Source: Armigeres subalbatus | Taxonomy: Eukaryota; Arthropoda; Insecta; Diptera; Culicidae | Direction: 5' to 3' | DNA: 64,000 nucleotides | NCBI RefSeq assembly: GCF_024139115.2 | Contig: NW_026943480.1 | Span: 38,480 to 102,479, forward strand | Shown here: one piece after another, positions 52,326 through 62,100 of the stretch | How the letters are laid out: every line of letters starts with the position of its first letter | Position numbering within the stretch: the stretch's first letter is position 1 | Made by a program: the position numbers and the translations under genes | Notes under the pieces: model-generated | What the model was told of the DNA's origin: nothing | The model's input: the letters and a program-made list of their open reading frames with translations, nothing else | The model's database searches: none

Positions 52326-53619
52326 TGATTGTGTGCAGCTAATCGCAGAAAGCACGTTCATGATTATCAACACTTTGTTGTTGAAACTATCATCAACCCG
52401 ATTGTAACGAGAATTCGTTTTTTTTTAACAGAAACAGTTAGAACTTTATGAACACACTTCTAGATTTTTTTTCATTTTACCCCACTCGCATTGACCCGGT
52501 TTCCGGCAATATCCATGAAAAAAACCTCCAAGTTTGTTGCACAATCAAGTTTTGCCTTTAACGTCTGGCTGCACACTGCACAGAATATCCGTTCGGCACT
52601 TGCATATAAATCAACATCGGATCTCAGCTTCCAGTTTTTCTTCTTACTGCTCTCAACAACTAACCGCCAATTCTTAAGTTCTGGCACTTGTCACAGTTGG
52701 TTCTTTACCGAGATAGTTTGCGCAATTTGGTTTCTTGTTAGAAGCGACTCACTCATGTTGCATAGGTACTGCACTTTTAAGTTGCAACGGAAACTTCCAG
52801 ACGCTAAAAGGTGAATGCACTGGGGGTCGCAAATCGAATCTCCACCGCCGCATGACCAGAAGAGATATGTTTTGGCTAAGCACCGGATCTAAGTTGCCGT
52901 GTGCGATGGCATTGCACAAGAAACGATGATTACGCGAAGAGTTGTCAGATAGTTATCTGCCGTGATGAAGTTGGCGTTCAGCGCGTTCAGCAGTATCGAA
53001 CCGTTTCAACTTGGTACCGCACGACGGCTGGTTTACGCGTCCAAACCCATGGACTGCCGATGAAGTAATAAGTTGAAATTTTCGATGCACTTTTCAAGCT
53101 GGGTAGCTCGCCGTCCGTCCACTACTTATCCTAGGCAGCGCCGACGCTGCATCTATGCTGGTAGGAGCAACTTCAACTGCTGCTAGGAGCAGGGGTTTTC
53201 AGATCAGGCTTGATTTTTGTTTTTTAGTCATTGGTAAATTAGTAAAATTATCGATCTGTTCGACTACAATCCGAGAATTTTGAGAAGGATATTTGAAAAT
53301 GAAACTAACTGGGTATTTCAAATACTAGGAGTGAAAAAATGAACGTCGAGCTACTATCCGAAAGTCGCGGCCAATTAATTCAAATACCTTTATGAAGTTT
53401 AGTACCAGTTGTAACGCGAGTACTAAATAGATTGTTTCTACGCTCAACCAACCGTTTGTTAGATCTTTTTACAATTCTGTATAAGATATCGGTATATGCA
53501 AAATTGTTAGACTCTTCTGCTATCATTATATAAATATTTTTCTCATAATACCTGTATGCAATATTACCTTTCAACTTAGTATTTTTTTTAGCTTTTCCTT
53601 AGTTATTAATTGAAAACTT
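52326..53619. other. Upstream region of the takeout-like gene
   Basis: It should contain the promoter and any 5' UTR exon for the minus-strand gene. No clear TATA box or initiator could be placed. ORFs on both strands at 52472-52929 show no recognised domain. Confidence 0.35.
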
Positions 53620-53749
53620 TTCTATGCCCTTCATTGCGTGAGTATGTATCTTATGGGGCAAGTACACTGCCCAGTGTATCAAGAATGTTTCCTACCCAAA
53701 AACAATTCTAGACCGGACCAAAAATCGAACTCGTTATCTACCGCAATCC
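53620..53749 (-). mobile_element. Decayed Feilai-like SINE head
   Basis: TTCTAGACCGGACCAAAAAT followed by CGAACTCGTTATCTACCGCA matches the B-box side of the minus-strand SINE at 51692-51960 (GACCGGCACCGGGAATCGAAC). It is cut off at the TA used by the MITE at 53752. Confidence 0.45.
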
Positions 53750-53751
53750 TA

Positions 53752-53969
53752 CACACTTAAAATAAATCGCAGATTTCTGTGAAATTTCACCGAAATCACA
53801 ACATCAGAACTGTTCGGTGAACATTTTTACAGATTTTCGGTGGTTTTGACAGTTGAACAAAGGGAAAATCGCCGAAATTTTGGTGAAGTAATTAGCGAAC
53901 AAATCTGCTGTTGAGATTTCGGTGAATTGAAGCAAAATTCATCAAAATCTGTGAAATAATTTAGGTGTG
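53752..53969. mobile_element. 218-bp TA-flanked MITE, CACAC ends
   Basis: CACACTTAAAATAAATC mirrors ATAATTTAGGTGTG loosely, and CAGATTTCTGTGAAATTTCA pairs with CAAAATCTGTGAAATAAT-type sequence in mixed orientation. TA at 53750-53751 and 53970-53971. It is inserted into a SINE relic. Confidence 0.6.
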
Positions 53970-53971
53970 TA

Positions 53972-55320
53972 CGCTTTAACAGTATAATCCTGTACGCCAG
54001 TACAGATTTTGGTAGATTGTTACACAGAATGTAATAAAATCTAAAATTATTATTTTTCCAATTGTTCATTATGGACATCTTAATTGACCAACTTAAAAAT
54101 ATTTTAATTCTCAAACGATCTTTCATTGCATTAATACGATTAAATTATTCGAATGGTAATCATAATCTCTTTATACTGCCACATCAGTCGACCAACCTGA
54201 AAACCCTTATCCACAGCTGAAGCAATTATGCTTCGTAAAGAACACGAACTGATCAAAATGTTTCATTTGACGGCGTTTTTTGTTATTTAGCAAGTTAGAG
54301 GCGTTCAATTGCTACAAATTAGTTAACTCCCACGACGCGTTGCATTAAACTGAGGTTAAAGCGTTCAAATAATTTCATAAGCATTTGCATTGATTTATCG
54401 AGGAATCGTTTTTTTTTTTGCGCACCGATAAAAATCTTTCGGAACAAACACGGCACCCCTCCGGTGGGTTTGAAAGGTTATTTGAACACACTTCTATTTC
54501 ATTGCACACTTTACGAACGAATGCAAAATTTAAATGCTAAAACATTAGCATCGTTCAGTGAGTGACGAGTCCCTTGATCTCAAGGTTGAAGAAATACAAC
54601 CAATGTTGTTAAATTGAATTATGTGCGGTGCTAATCACATTGCATCCCAATGTTTCCAATTACCATATTCGAGTTTTGTCAATCGTCAAAGCAATGTTCA
54701 TGCGCGTGTAGTACTTTGGCGTGAAATTCATACCGATTGGACAGTGTGCTGGTGAACTTGTCAGTTCGTTGGACAACTTGGTTCGTGATTTCAGTCGAAT
54801 AACAAAATGAGTCTTGATCGAGACCTTCAATTGCATATAACTGCAGTTGGATAGAAAATTATTTTGAGCCTCAGTGGAATGCATTGGACATTTTTGATAT
54901 TTCTGCTTGTTTTTCGTCAAAACAAACTCTTTCCATTACCGTCTTAAAAAGAAAACTTATGGCGATGCCTTTGAGCATTTGGAAGCATAATAGCCTGTTT
55001 TGGGAACACTGGAACTGACTCTAGAAAGCGACTGTTAGATGTTCTAACAATTCTAATCTAATCTAACCTAATCTCATACTTGCGTAGCCAATACTTGAAA
55101 GCATCCTGGAAAACGACGGTTTTTATATTCCGCCATTTTTCTTTTCATACGGCCAGGCCAACTACGCAGTATGTACCGCGGAGATGACTCCTAGATACCA
55201 AATGACTCCAGGAATACCTAAAGCCGCTCAATAGTTTGGAATCAAGGGGGAAGGAAGAAAGCGTGGACCTCCCGTACCAAACGCTTCCATGAATAACATA
55301 GATACCTAATATAGATAATA
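53972..55320. other. Gene-poor stretch
   Basis: AT-rich. A minus ORF (54660-54920, 86 codons) has no domain I recognise. CTAATCTAATCTAACCTAATC at 55057-55074 is a short simple repeat. Confidence 0.3.
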
Positions 55321-55324
55321 TAAA

Positions 55325-55480
55325 ATGTGTTTGTGTGTTCTTGTGTATGTGTATGAGGGTGTATATGTTTATGTACGTGTATATGTGCATGTATGTGTTA
55401 ATGGGAATGTGTGCCTGTGTATGTGTATGTGTATGTGTATTTGTATTTGTATGTGTGCCTTCATGTGGGTGCGAGTATTA
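55325..55480. repeat. TGTGTATG microsatellite
   Basis: Imperfect GTGTATGTGTATG and TGTATTTGTATG units. ORFs on both strands here (CMYVYMCMYV; HIYTYINIYT) are repeat readings. Confidence 0.8.
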
Positions 55481-55806
55481 TTGTTTTAATTTATTAATAT
55501 TTTACCAAAATCTTACCTCTTTTCCTCAATAATCCTTCAATAAACATGTTTGTGCAATAACATTAGATTGATAGGATTATTAGCAAGGTCATTGCATTGA
55601 TAAGAATCGATCATCTTTTGCTTGTACGAACATGTTCGTGTATCCAACACTTTTTCATAACACTAACTACACTTTTGTTTCAACCGCGGTCATTGCTCTG
55701 GTTCTATTGTTCTACTTTTCGTGCGAATCACCGCACAAAAGTAGAGCGCAAGAACCAAACGCACTGGACGACGGTCAAAACGAGACTCTGTTAGATGTTC
55801 TAACAA

Positions 55807-56068
55807 TCTTATATATAAAAATGAAATGGTCTGTGTTCGTATCCGCATAACTCGAAAACGGCTGGATGGATTTTTTTCATTTCTTCAGCAGAATCATTCG
55901 TTATAGTTTCCGACGGGTTTATAAATTATTTCCTGATGTGAAAATTACGAGTAAAGTTGAGCAAACCATGAAAAATTAAAATTATGATTCCTATGCGAAC
56001 TTTGCATGGGCAGTTCGGAATGCACATTCTCGCCTACTATGCAGGACAACGTCTGCCGGGTCAACTAG
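55807..56068 (+). mobile_element. 262-bp non-autonomous Helitron
   Basis: It begins TCTTATATATAAAAATGAAA and ends GTCTGCCGGGTCAACTAG, with A before and T after, as expected for AT-targeted Helitron insertion without a duplication. CTCGAAAACGGCTGG near the 5' end is also typical of insect Helitron families. There is no RepHel coding sequence, so movement would depend on another copy. Confidence 0.7.
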
Positions 56069-56249
56069 TTCTGTATAAAAACCTACCAAAACCTGTATAA
56101 GAACTAAGCATATGCGAAATTGTTAGATTCACACAAACAAGAATTTTAAGATGGTTTCATGGTTTCACACAATATTTGTATAAGAATCTGGCATTTTCAC
56201 AAAAGCCCAGTTCTTACACAGGTTTTATTATTTTAATTCTATAGAGTTT

Positions 56250-56740
56250 GAACATTTTTTTTTGCCGGGCAAATGCGTCCTTTGAAAGAAGCAATCATAT
56301 TTACTATGCCGTCTGTCGGGAAGATACATCCTTTGAAAGAAGTGATCATATTCTACATTGCCTTTAACCGACAAAATGCCTGAATTCAAAGCAGGAACCA
56401 TATCTTTTTTTGTCTTCTGACGGGAAAATGCATGCTTCGAAAGAAGGAATAATATCTTCCCTTGCCTTAAATTGAGTAAATGCCTGAATTGAATAAGAAA
56501 ACCATATCGCATTTTTACTTCTGATGGTCAAATGCATACTTTGAAAAACGGGATCATATCTTCTTTTGCCTCAAACCGAGAAATTACCTTTATTGAACAA
56601 ATTAATCATATCCTCTCTTGACTTCTGCCGAGCAAATGCACCCATAGAAAGGAGAAATTTTATCTTCTCCCTCCTTAAACTGAATACATAAATGCATACA
56701 TTGAAAATAAGAACCATACATACTCGCATCTCTTGAAAAT
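56250..56740. repeat. About 52-bp minisatellite
   Basis: Nine diverged units each carry a CCGGGCAAATGC-like box, spaced about 50-57 bases (near 56264, 56315, 56368, 56418, 56472, 56526, 56577, 56626 and 56685), and an ATCATATCTTC-like box between them. Minus ORFs here are repeat readings. Confidence 0.6.
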
Positions 56741-56854
56741 GACTGGAGAGATATTTGATCCGCCATTGGAAGCACCGCAATCGCTGCATTAGGCACGGTG
56801 TCCCCGGATCAGAGAAACGACTGATATGACGGCGAATGTGAGCAGTCAGTTGAG

Positions 56855-58850
56855 GAGAAGAATGCAGCATGGGTGAGATTGCTGCAACACCGCATGAGGG
56901 CGAACGAAGCACGATACAAACGGGTGCGGAACAGACAAAATTCGATTTTTCGGAAGAAAAAGCGCAAACAGGAAGATCGAGACCGCGAAGAGACGGAAGA
57001 ACTGTACCACGCTAATAACGCACGAAAGTTCTATGAGTTCTAAGTTAAACCGTTCACGTAAGGGCCACGTGCCACGGTCAGATATGTGTAAGGAAATTAA
57101 CGGGGACCTTCTTACAAACGAGAGTGAGGTGATCCAAAGGTGGCGGCAGCACTACGAAGAGCACCTGAATGACGATATGACAGACAACGGTGGCGGTATG
57201 GTAATGAACCTAGAAGCACGCGCGTAGGACATGCGACATCCGGCTCCGAATCTCCAGGAAATCCAGGAGGAGATCGGCCGGCTGAAAAACAACAAAGCCC
57301 CTGGAGTTGACCAACTACCAGGAGAGCTGTTTAAACACGGTGGTGGGGCACTGGCTACAGCGCTGCACTGGGTGATTACGAAGGTTTGGGAGGATGAGGT
57401 TCTGTTGCAGGAGTGGATGGAAGGTGTCGTGTGTCCCATCTACAAAAAGGGCGATAAGCTGGATTGTAGCAACTACAGCGCAATAACATAGCTGAAAACC
57501 GTCTACAAGGTACTCTCCCAAATTTTATGCCGCCGACTAACACCAATTGCAAGAGAGTTCGTGGGGCAGTACCAGGCGGGATTTATGGGTGAACGCTCTA
57601 CCACAGACCAGGTGTTCACCGTACGGTCATGTATTGCAGAAATGCCGCGAATACAACGTGCCCACACATCATTTATTTATTGACTTCAAAGCCGCATATG
57701 ATACAATCGATCGAGACCAGCTATGGCAGCTAATGCACGAAAACGAATTTCCGGATAGACAGATACAGTTGATCAAGGCGACGATGGATCGGGTGATGCG
57801 CGTAGGTCGAGGTTCAGAGGCATTCTCGAGTCCCTTCGAAACACGCAGAGGGTTACGGCAAGGTGATGGTCTTTCGTGTCTGCTATTCAACATCGCTTTG
57901 GAGGGAGTAATACGAAGGACAGGGATTGACACGAGTGGTACGATTTTCACGAAGTCCGTCCAGTTATTTGGTTTCGCCGACGACATTGATATCATGGCAC
58001 ATAACTTTGTGAGGATGGAGGAAGCCTACATCAGACTGAAAAGCGAAGCTAAACGGATTGGACTAGTCATCAATACGTCGAAGACGAAGTACATGATAGG
58101 AAGAGGCTCAAGAGAGGACAACGTAACCCAAGTAACATTTTAAGTTTTATAACGCTTTTGAAGACCATAATTCACTCTGCAAGAGTGTTATAAAGCCGGT
58201 ATAAAACCAAAATGTTACTAGGGAAGACACCCACCACGAGTTTCTATCGTTGGTGACGAAATCGAGGGGATTGAAGAATTCGTGTACTTGGGCTCACTCG
58301 TGACCGCCGATGACGATACCAGCAGATAAATTCGGAGATTTATCATGGCTGGAAATTATACGTACTTTGGACTCCGCAAAACACTCCGATCGAATAGAGT
58401 TCGCCGCAGTAGCAAACTGACAATCTACAAAACGTTTATTAGGCCGGTAGTTCTCTACGGGCACGAGACCTGGACGATGCTCGTGGAGGATCAACGCGCA
58501 CTGGGAGTTTTCGTGTTGCGTACCATCTATGGTGGGGTACAGATGGCGGACGGTACGGAGGAGTTGCATCAGCTGTTGGGAGAACCATCCATCGTCCACA
58601 CCGCGAAAATCGGAAGACTGCAGGGCCGGGCACGTAGCCAGAATGTCGGACAGTAATCCGGTGAAAATGGTTCTGGACAACGATCCGACGGGAACAAGAA
58701 GGCAAATTGCACAGCGGGCAAGGTGGATCGATCAGGTGGAGGATGATTTTCGGACCCTCGTAGACTGCGTGGTTGGCGAAGTGTAGCCATGGACCGAGCT
58801 GAATGGAGAAGACTTTTATGTATTGCACAGGCCACTCCGGCATTCCGAAT
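56855..58850 (+). pseudogene. RTE-like LINE, reverse transcriptase relic
   Basis: Pieces in successive plus frames: a basic linker (RKKKRKQEDRDREETEELYH), WRQHYEEHLND, EEIGRLKNNKAPGVDQLPGE, EWMEGVVCPIYKKGDKLDC, VGQYQAGFMGERSTTDQVF, LFIDFKAAYDTID, RRGLRQGDGLSCLLFNIAL, the catalytic FADDID (57972-57989), then YLGSLVTADDD and the C-terminal ETWTMLVEDQRALGVF. Order and motifs are those of non-LTR reverse transcriptase, closest in my reading to the RTE group. It is broken by stops (57226, 57489, 58327), a frameshift near 57640 and an 89-bp MITE. The endonuclease domain is absent upstream. Confidence 0.8.
58131..58219. mobile_element. 89-bp MITE nested in the LINE
   Basis: AGTAACATTTTAAGTTTTAT mirrors ATAAAACCAAAATGTTACT, and an inner TTATAACGC/GTGTTATAA pair continues the hairpin. 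It sits between the REDN.. and HPPRVSIVGDEI parts of the LINE protein and breaks the frame, so it is younger than the LINE copy. Confidence 0.7.
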
Positions 58851-59110
58851 TTCTGTTTCTATCGGCCTCTGGTGACAACGACGATGAAGTTCGTTGATTG
58901 AGATCCAGCTAAGGCCACAAGGCCCGAATTATATATCCCAGGCATCTGTCGATGAATACCTGCAACCCTTGAATGTTCTCCACTGATACACACCATGTTT
59001 CGCTTGGTGTAGAACAGCACAGATTTCACGTTAGAGTTGAAAATTCGAATTGTATTGAAAATTGTTCACTTATCTGCCTGTTTTCCAGATATTTCTTTAC
59101 AAAAACAGGC
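58851..59110 (-). pseudogene. LINE 3' fragment, antisense, copy 1
   Basis: On the minus strand it reads SVENIQGLQVFIDRCLGYII, RALWP and ELHRRCHQRPI-like pieces in shifted frames, the post-RT C-terminal region of a different LINE. The DNA aligns with 60317-60560 (GATTTCACGTTAGAGTTGAA against GATTTCACGCTAGAGTTGAA). Confidence 0.55.
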
Positions 59111-59215
59111 AAATAAACGAACGCAGAAAATCCAAAGCAAACGGTGAAAAAGGTCTGATTTCGAGGAATAGGAGAATTAGAATTCCGCACAGTTGACCGA
59201 ATTGCTGGCACTTCA

Positions 59216-59570
59216 TTCAAGTATCACATCTACTACAGTGGCGGCGAGAAGGCGGAGCTTGGAGTTGGTTTCTGTAGTACTTGGTAAATAGCAGCGTCGA
59301 ATCATTCAGGCCGGTAAGTATTCGCATCTGCGTGTTGAGAATTAAGGGCAAGTTCTTCAAATACAGCTTGATCAATGCTTACGCACCAACCAACGGCGAG
59401 TTCTATGAGCATCCAGATAAGACCTACGGAGAATGCCCAAAACACGACGTGAAATTCACAATCGGTACCGCAAATGCACATGTCGGAAGGGAAGAGTTCT
59501 TTCGCCCAGACATTGGATAGGAGAGCCTCCACGCAACTAGCTGAGGTCCGGTTTTCGCGACCAATCGGTA
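59216..59570 (+). pseudogene. LINE endonuclease (APE-type) fragment
   Basis: The plus frame reads YHIYYSGGEKAELGVGF, ICVLRIKGKFFKYSLINAYA, PTNGEFYEHPDKTYGECPKH, DVKFTIGTANAHVGREEFF and a stop after RPDIG. YAPT and the IG.AN.H/QVG pattern (usually GD.N) are the metal-binding core of the APE-like endonuclease that nicks target DNA; here D of GDxN is changed to T. It lies downstream of the RT relic, so it must be from another copy. Confidence 0.7.
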
Positions 59571-59725
59571 AAACGACCAGAACGAATGTAAAAACGAATG
59601 AGTGGCAACAAAACGAGAATCATCACTTTCATCCGATTCTGATTCTGCACTTGTATCCTACAAATTTGATGAATTTGTTTTAATTTGTTTTAATTTATTG
59701 AGAGTGATTTCTGCAAACCTTGATC

Positions 59726-60081
59726 ATGGCATCGAAAGTCGGCGGCAGCGACGATGGTTGCATAAGACAGCTGCAGAAAGGCTCAAGCAGCATCGTCATG
59801 ATCGAAAAGCAACTAAAGCGAAAGCCAGGAGGAATTAATGCTATGACATCCACATTTAGGTACATCGTTGATGGCGTCCAGCATCATGAACTGCTTTGTA
59901 AACGACAAATTCGAGCGTATCGTGGCTGAGGCTTCCAGTTTGGCCTACTATAGCAAACGCTCAATGATCTCCAGCCGCAAGATTCAGTCAGGCTGTCCGT
60001 CTCCTGCTTGTCGGTCGAGCTGGCCAAGCACGCCGACTCGGCTAAACCAAAGCCGTCACCAGCAACACCAGCACCAAGTGA
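59726..60081 (+). pseudogene. Histone H2B pseudogene
   Basis: The ATG at 59726 (MASKVGGSD) replaces a normal H2B start. After a shortened, shifted middle, another frame reads [20 protein letters not shown] then [16 protein letters not shown], a clear copy of H2B helix 2 to the start of helix 3. Nucleotide identity continues in a further frame through GAGCTGGCCAAGCACGCCG (60022) and ACCAAAGCCGTCACCAGCAA (60046), ending ACCAAG TGA at 60079-60081, the usual C-terminus. There are several frameshifts, one stop after AYRG, and an internal deletion in the helix 1 region. It cannot make a histone. Confidence 0.85.
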
Positions 60082-60112
60082 ACGAGAATGAGAACGTAGC
60101 TCCACCCAAATC

Positions 60113-60128
60113 GGCCCTTTTCAAGGCT
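60113..60128 (+). terminator. Degraded histone 3' stem-loop
   Basis: GGCCCTTTTCAAGGCT lies 31 bases after the H2B pseudogene stop. Replication-dependent histone mRNAs end in a 6-bp stem with a TTTC-type loop. Here the stem keeps four or five of six pairs. Its place supports a DNA-level copy of a whole H2B gene. Confidence 0.6.
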
Positions 60129-60186
60129 CCAGCTGCGCTCACAGAAGAGAAGGGATTTTGTACCGCCTACTTACTCATGGATTATT

Positions 60187-61150
60187 GAGACCGCGTCGCC
60201 ATGAGCCTCTGGGGCTGTCTCTGCTGCGATGTTTAGCTGGATTCCAGTCTAATGCTTGTTTGCAAATTTCGTTTCCTTCCCACGTAAGGAGAGACCGAGC
60301 CAGACCCACTTCCGTTCCTGCCTGGTGACAACTACGATGAAGCTCGTTGTTTGAGACCCAGTTGTAAGGCCACCAGGAACGAACTTTATTCTACAGGCAT
60401 CTTTTAATGAACACATGCAGCTGATGAGTGTTCTTCACTGATACATGGTATATGTTTCGCTAGGGTATAACAGCACAGATTTCACGCTAGAGTTGAAGAT
60501 TCGGAGTTTGGTGCGTTCGCTTATCTACCTGTTTTTCCAGATATGCCTTAAACTCGCAAAAGCAGCCCTTGGATTCTTGATTCGTGCGCCTATGTCGATC
60601 TTAGTACAGCCGTTTGACGCCATTTGGTCAAAATATTGCAAGCTTTCATCATTATTCGCGGATTGATCAGCTACTGTGAAGCTGGAAGGGTTCACCGTGT
60701 TCACATCCAACGATTTGGTTTTGTTGACGATGATGACTAAACCTGCCGAAAAGGAGCGCGTTCGGCAAGATCGTTGAGCTAACTCTGCATATCAGAGAAC
60801 CGTTCAGCTAGGAGTGCAACGTCACACCTACCAGTCTTGTCGACTCTGATGAGGAACAGTAGCGGTAATAGAATACATATTTGCCTTCACACCGTTCACG
60901 ACCCGTATGGTGTCGAACAAGACCTCCGTTATGCAGCACTCTACACGAGAAAGCCTCGTACTGTGCATCGCTAAGGCCGATGATTTCCCTCAGAACCCCT
61001 TGCGTCTCAGAGCGCCTAACATTTTCTCGTTATTGAGACAATCGAAAGCTTTTTTCGTAGTCGATGAAAAACAAATGAAGGGGTGATTCGTTGTCCTGTT
61101 TCAAAATGATCCAATCTGCTGACACCAACGTCAGCCACTCGATTATTTAC
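60187..61150 (-). pseudogene. LINE RT 3' half, antisense, copy 2
   Basis: The minus strand reads, in broken frames, FFIDYEK (61045-61075), IIGLSDAQYEAFSCRVLHNG, LVINV-like remains, SLDVNTVNPSSFTVAD, KIDIGARIKNPRAAFASLRH and, at the end, RSLLTWEGNE and QALDWNPA. This is the RT palm to C-terminal part of a LINE family distinct from the RTE relic. I do not assign the clade. It starts exactly where the H2B pseudogene's flank ends. Confidence 0.65.
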
Positions 61151-62100
61151 TGCTGAAACACGATTTTGCAGCGTCTGACGTCTCTGACGAGTGCTACGCT
61201 GCTACCGATGGAGAATTTCTGCCGTCTATTATGATTCGCGCTTTGTCTCGGGTCAACCTTCTCTTGTGTAAAATTGAGGGTCTGAAAAGAACCGATTTTC
61301 AATCCAGAATGCGCTTTTCTAATCGCTTACAGCAACCAAACGTTAGTCCGGACCTTGCGTAAAAGTTTCACTTGACTGCTGCTGCTGTTCAACAGTCACT
61401 CGATGATTTTCCGCTTAGACCATTTAGAATACATTTTGGTACCACCACTGATATCCCGGAACCGAAACCGACACCATTTTTTTTTATTCAGCCCTTTATT
61501 CTCATAAAATGTTGGTCCCAATAGAACCGATTTTCTTTTCACAATGCGCTTTTGTAATCACTAACAACAACAACCAAACGATGGTCTGAACATAACGTGC
61601 TGCTTCTGTTGCCGACGGCCTCAAGATGATTCATTTTCTGCTGGGACTGCTAATACCGGCGACATCGTTGTGACAGTACTGTGCGGCTCTCGTGTCATCT
61701 CTCTTGTGAAGTCTTAATTGTACTGAGAATTATAACCCAGCCGGTAAGATGCACGATTTTGATGTGTTTGCGATGCACATACGAGATTAGTTGGTTTACC
61801 GATTTTTAACAGTGACTTGCGAAAATCGATTTTTCAATAGATTCACACTAAAATTTTCAAAATCGCTTGGAAAATTAGCTTAGATACTTATTAGTCCATA
61901 CTTCCTGACTTTTTTTCGTGACGGTCTCAAATTTGAATCTGCCCCTATCTTCCTGAAAGACGTTATCCCACGTCAAAATTTTGTTTGTTCGATTCCCGTG
62001 GGATGGATTTTGACATCCTCCACTGCTATTTGCAACGATATTCGATTCAAGTAAAACTAACCATGTTTTCATTTAGCATTTGTGACCATGAAGGACAACC
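61151..62100. repeat. Old interspersed repeat, internally duplicated
   Basis: GAACCGATTTTC..AATGCGCTTTTCTAATC (about 61289-61325) and GAACCGATTTTCTTTTCACA (61527-61546), each followed by AACAACCAAACG-like sequence, are diverged copies of one segment, also seen near 44336. No coding frame. Confidence 0.4.

Noticed and set aside
57669..57995. 108-codon minus ORF
   Set aside because: Antisense shadow of the LINE reverse transcriptase.
56855..58850. Host craniofacial-development-like or reverse-transcriptase gene
   Set aside because: Such names are often given to LINE pieces. Motifs, stops and the nested MITE show a dead retrotransposon.
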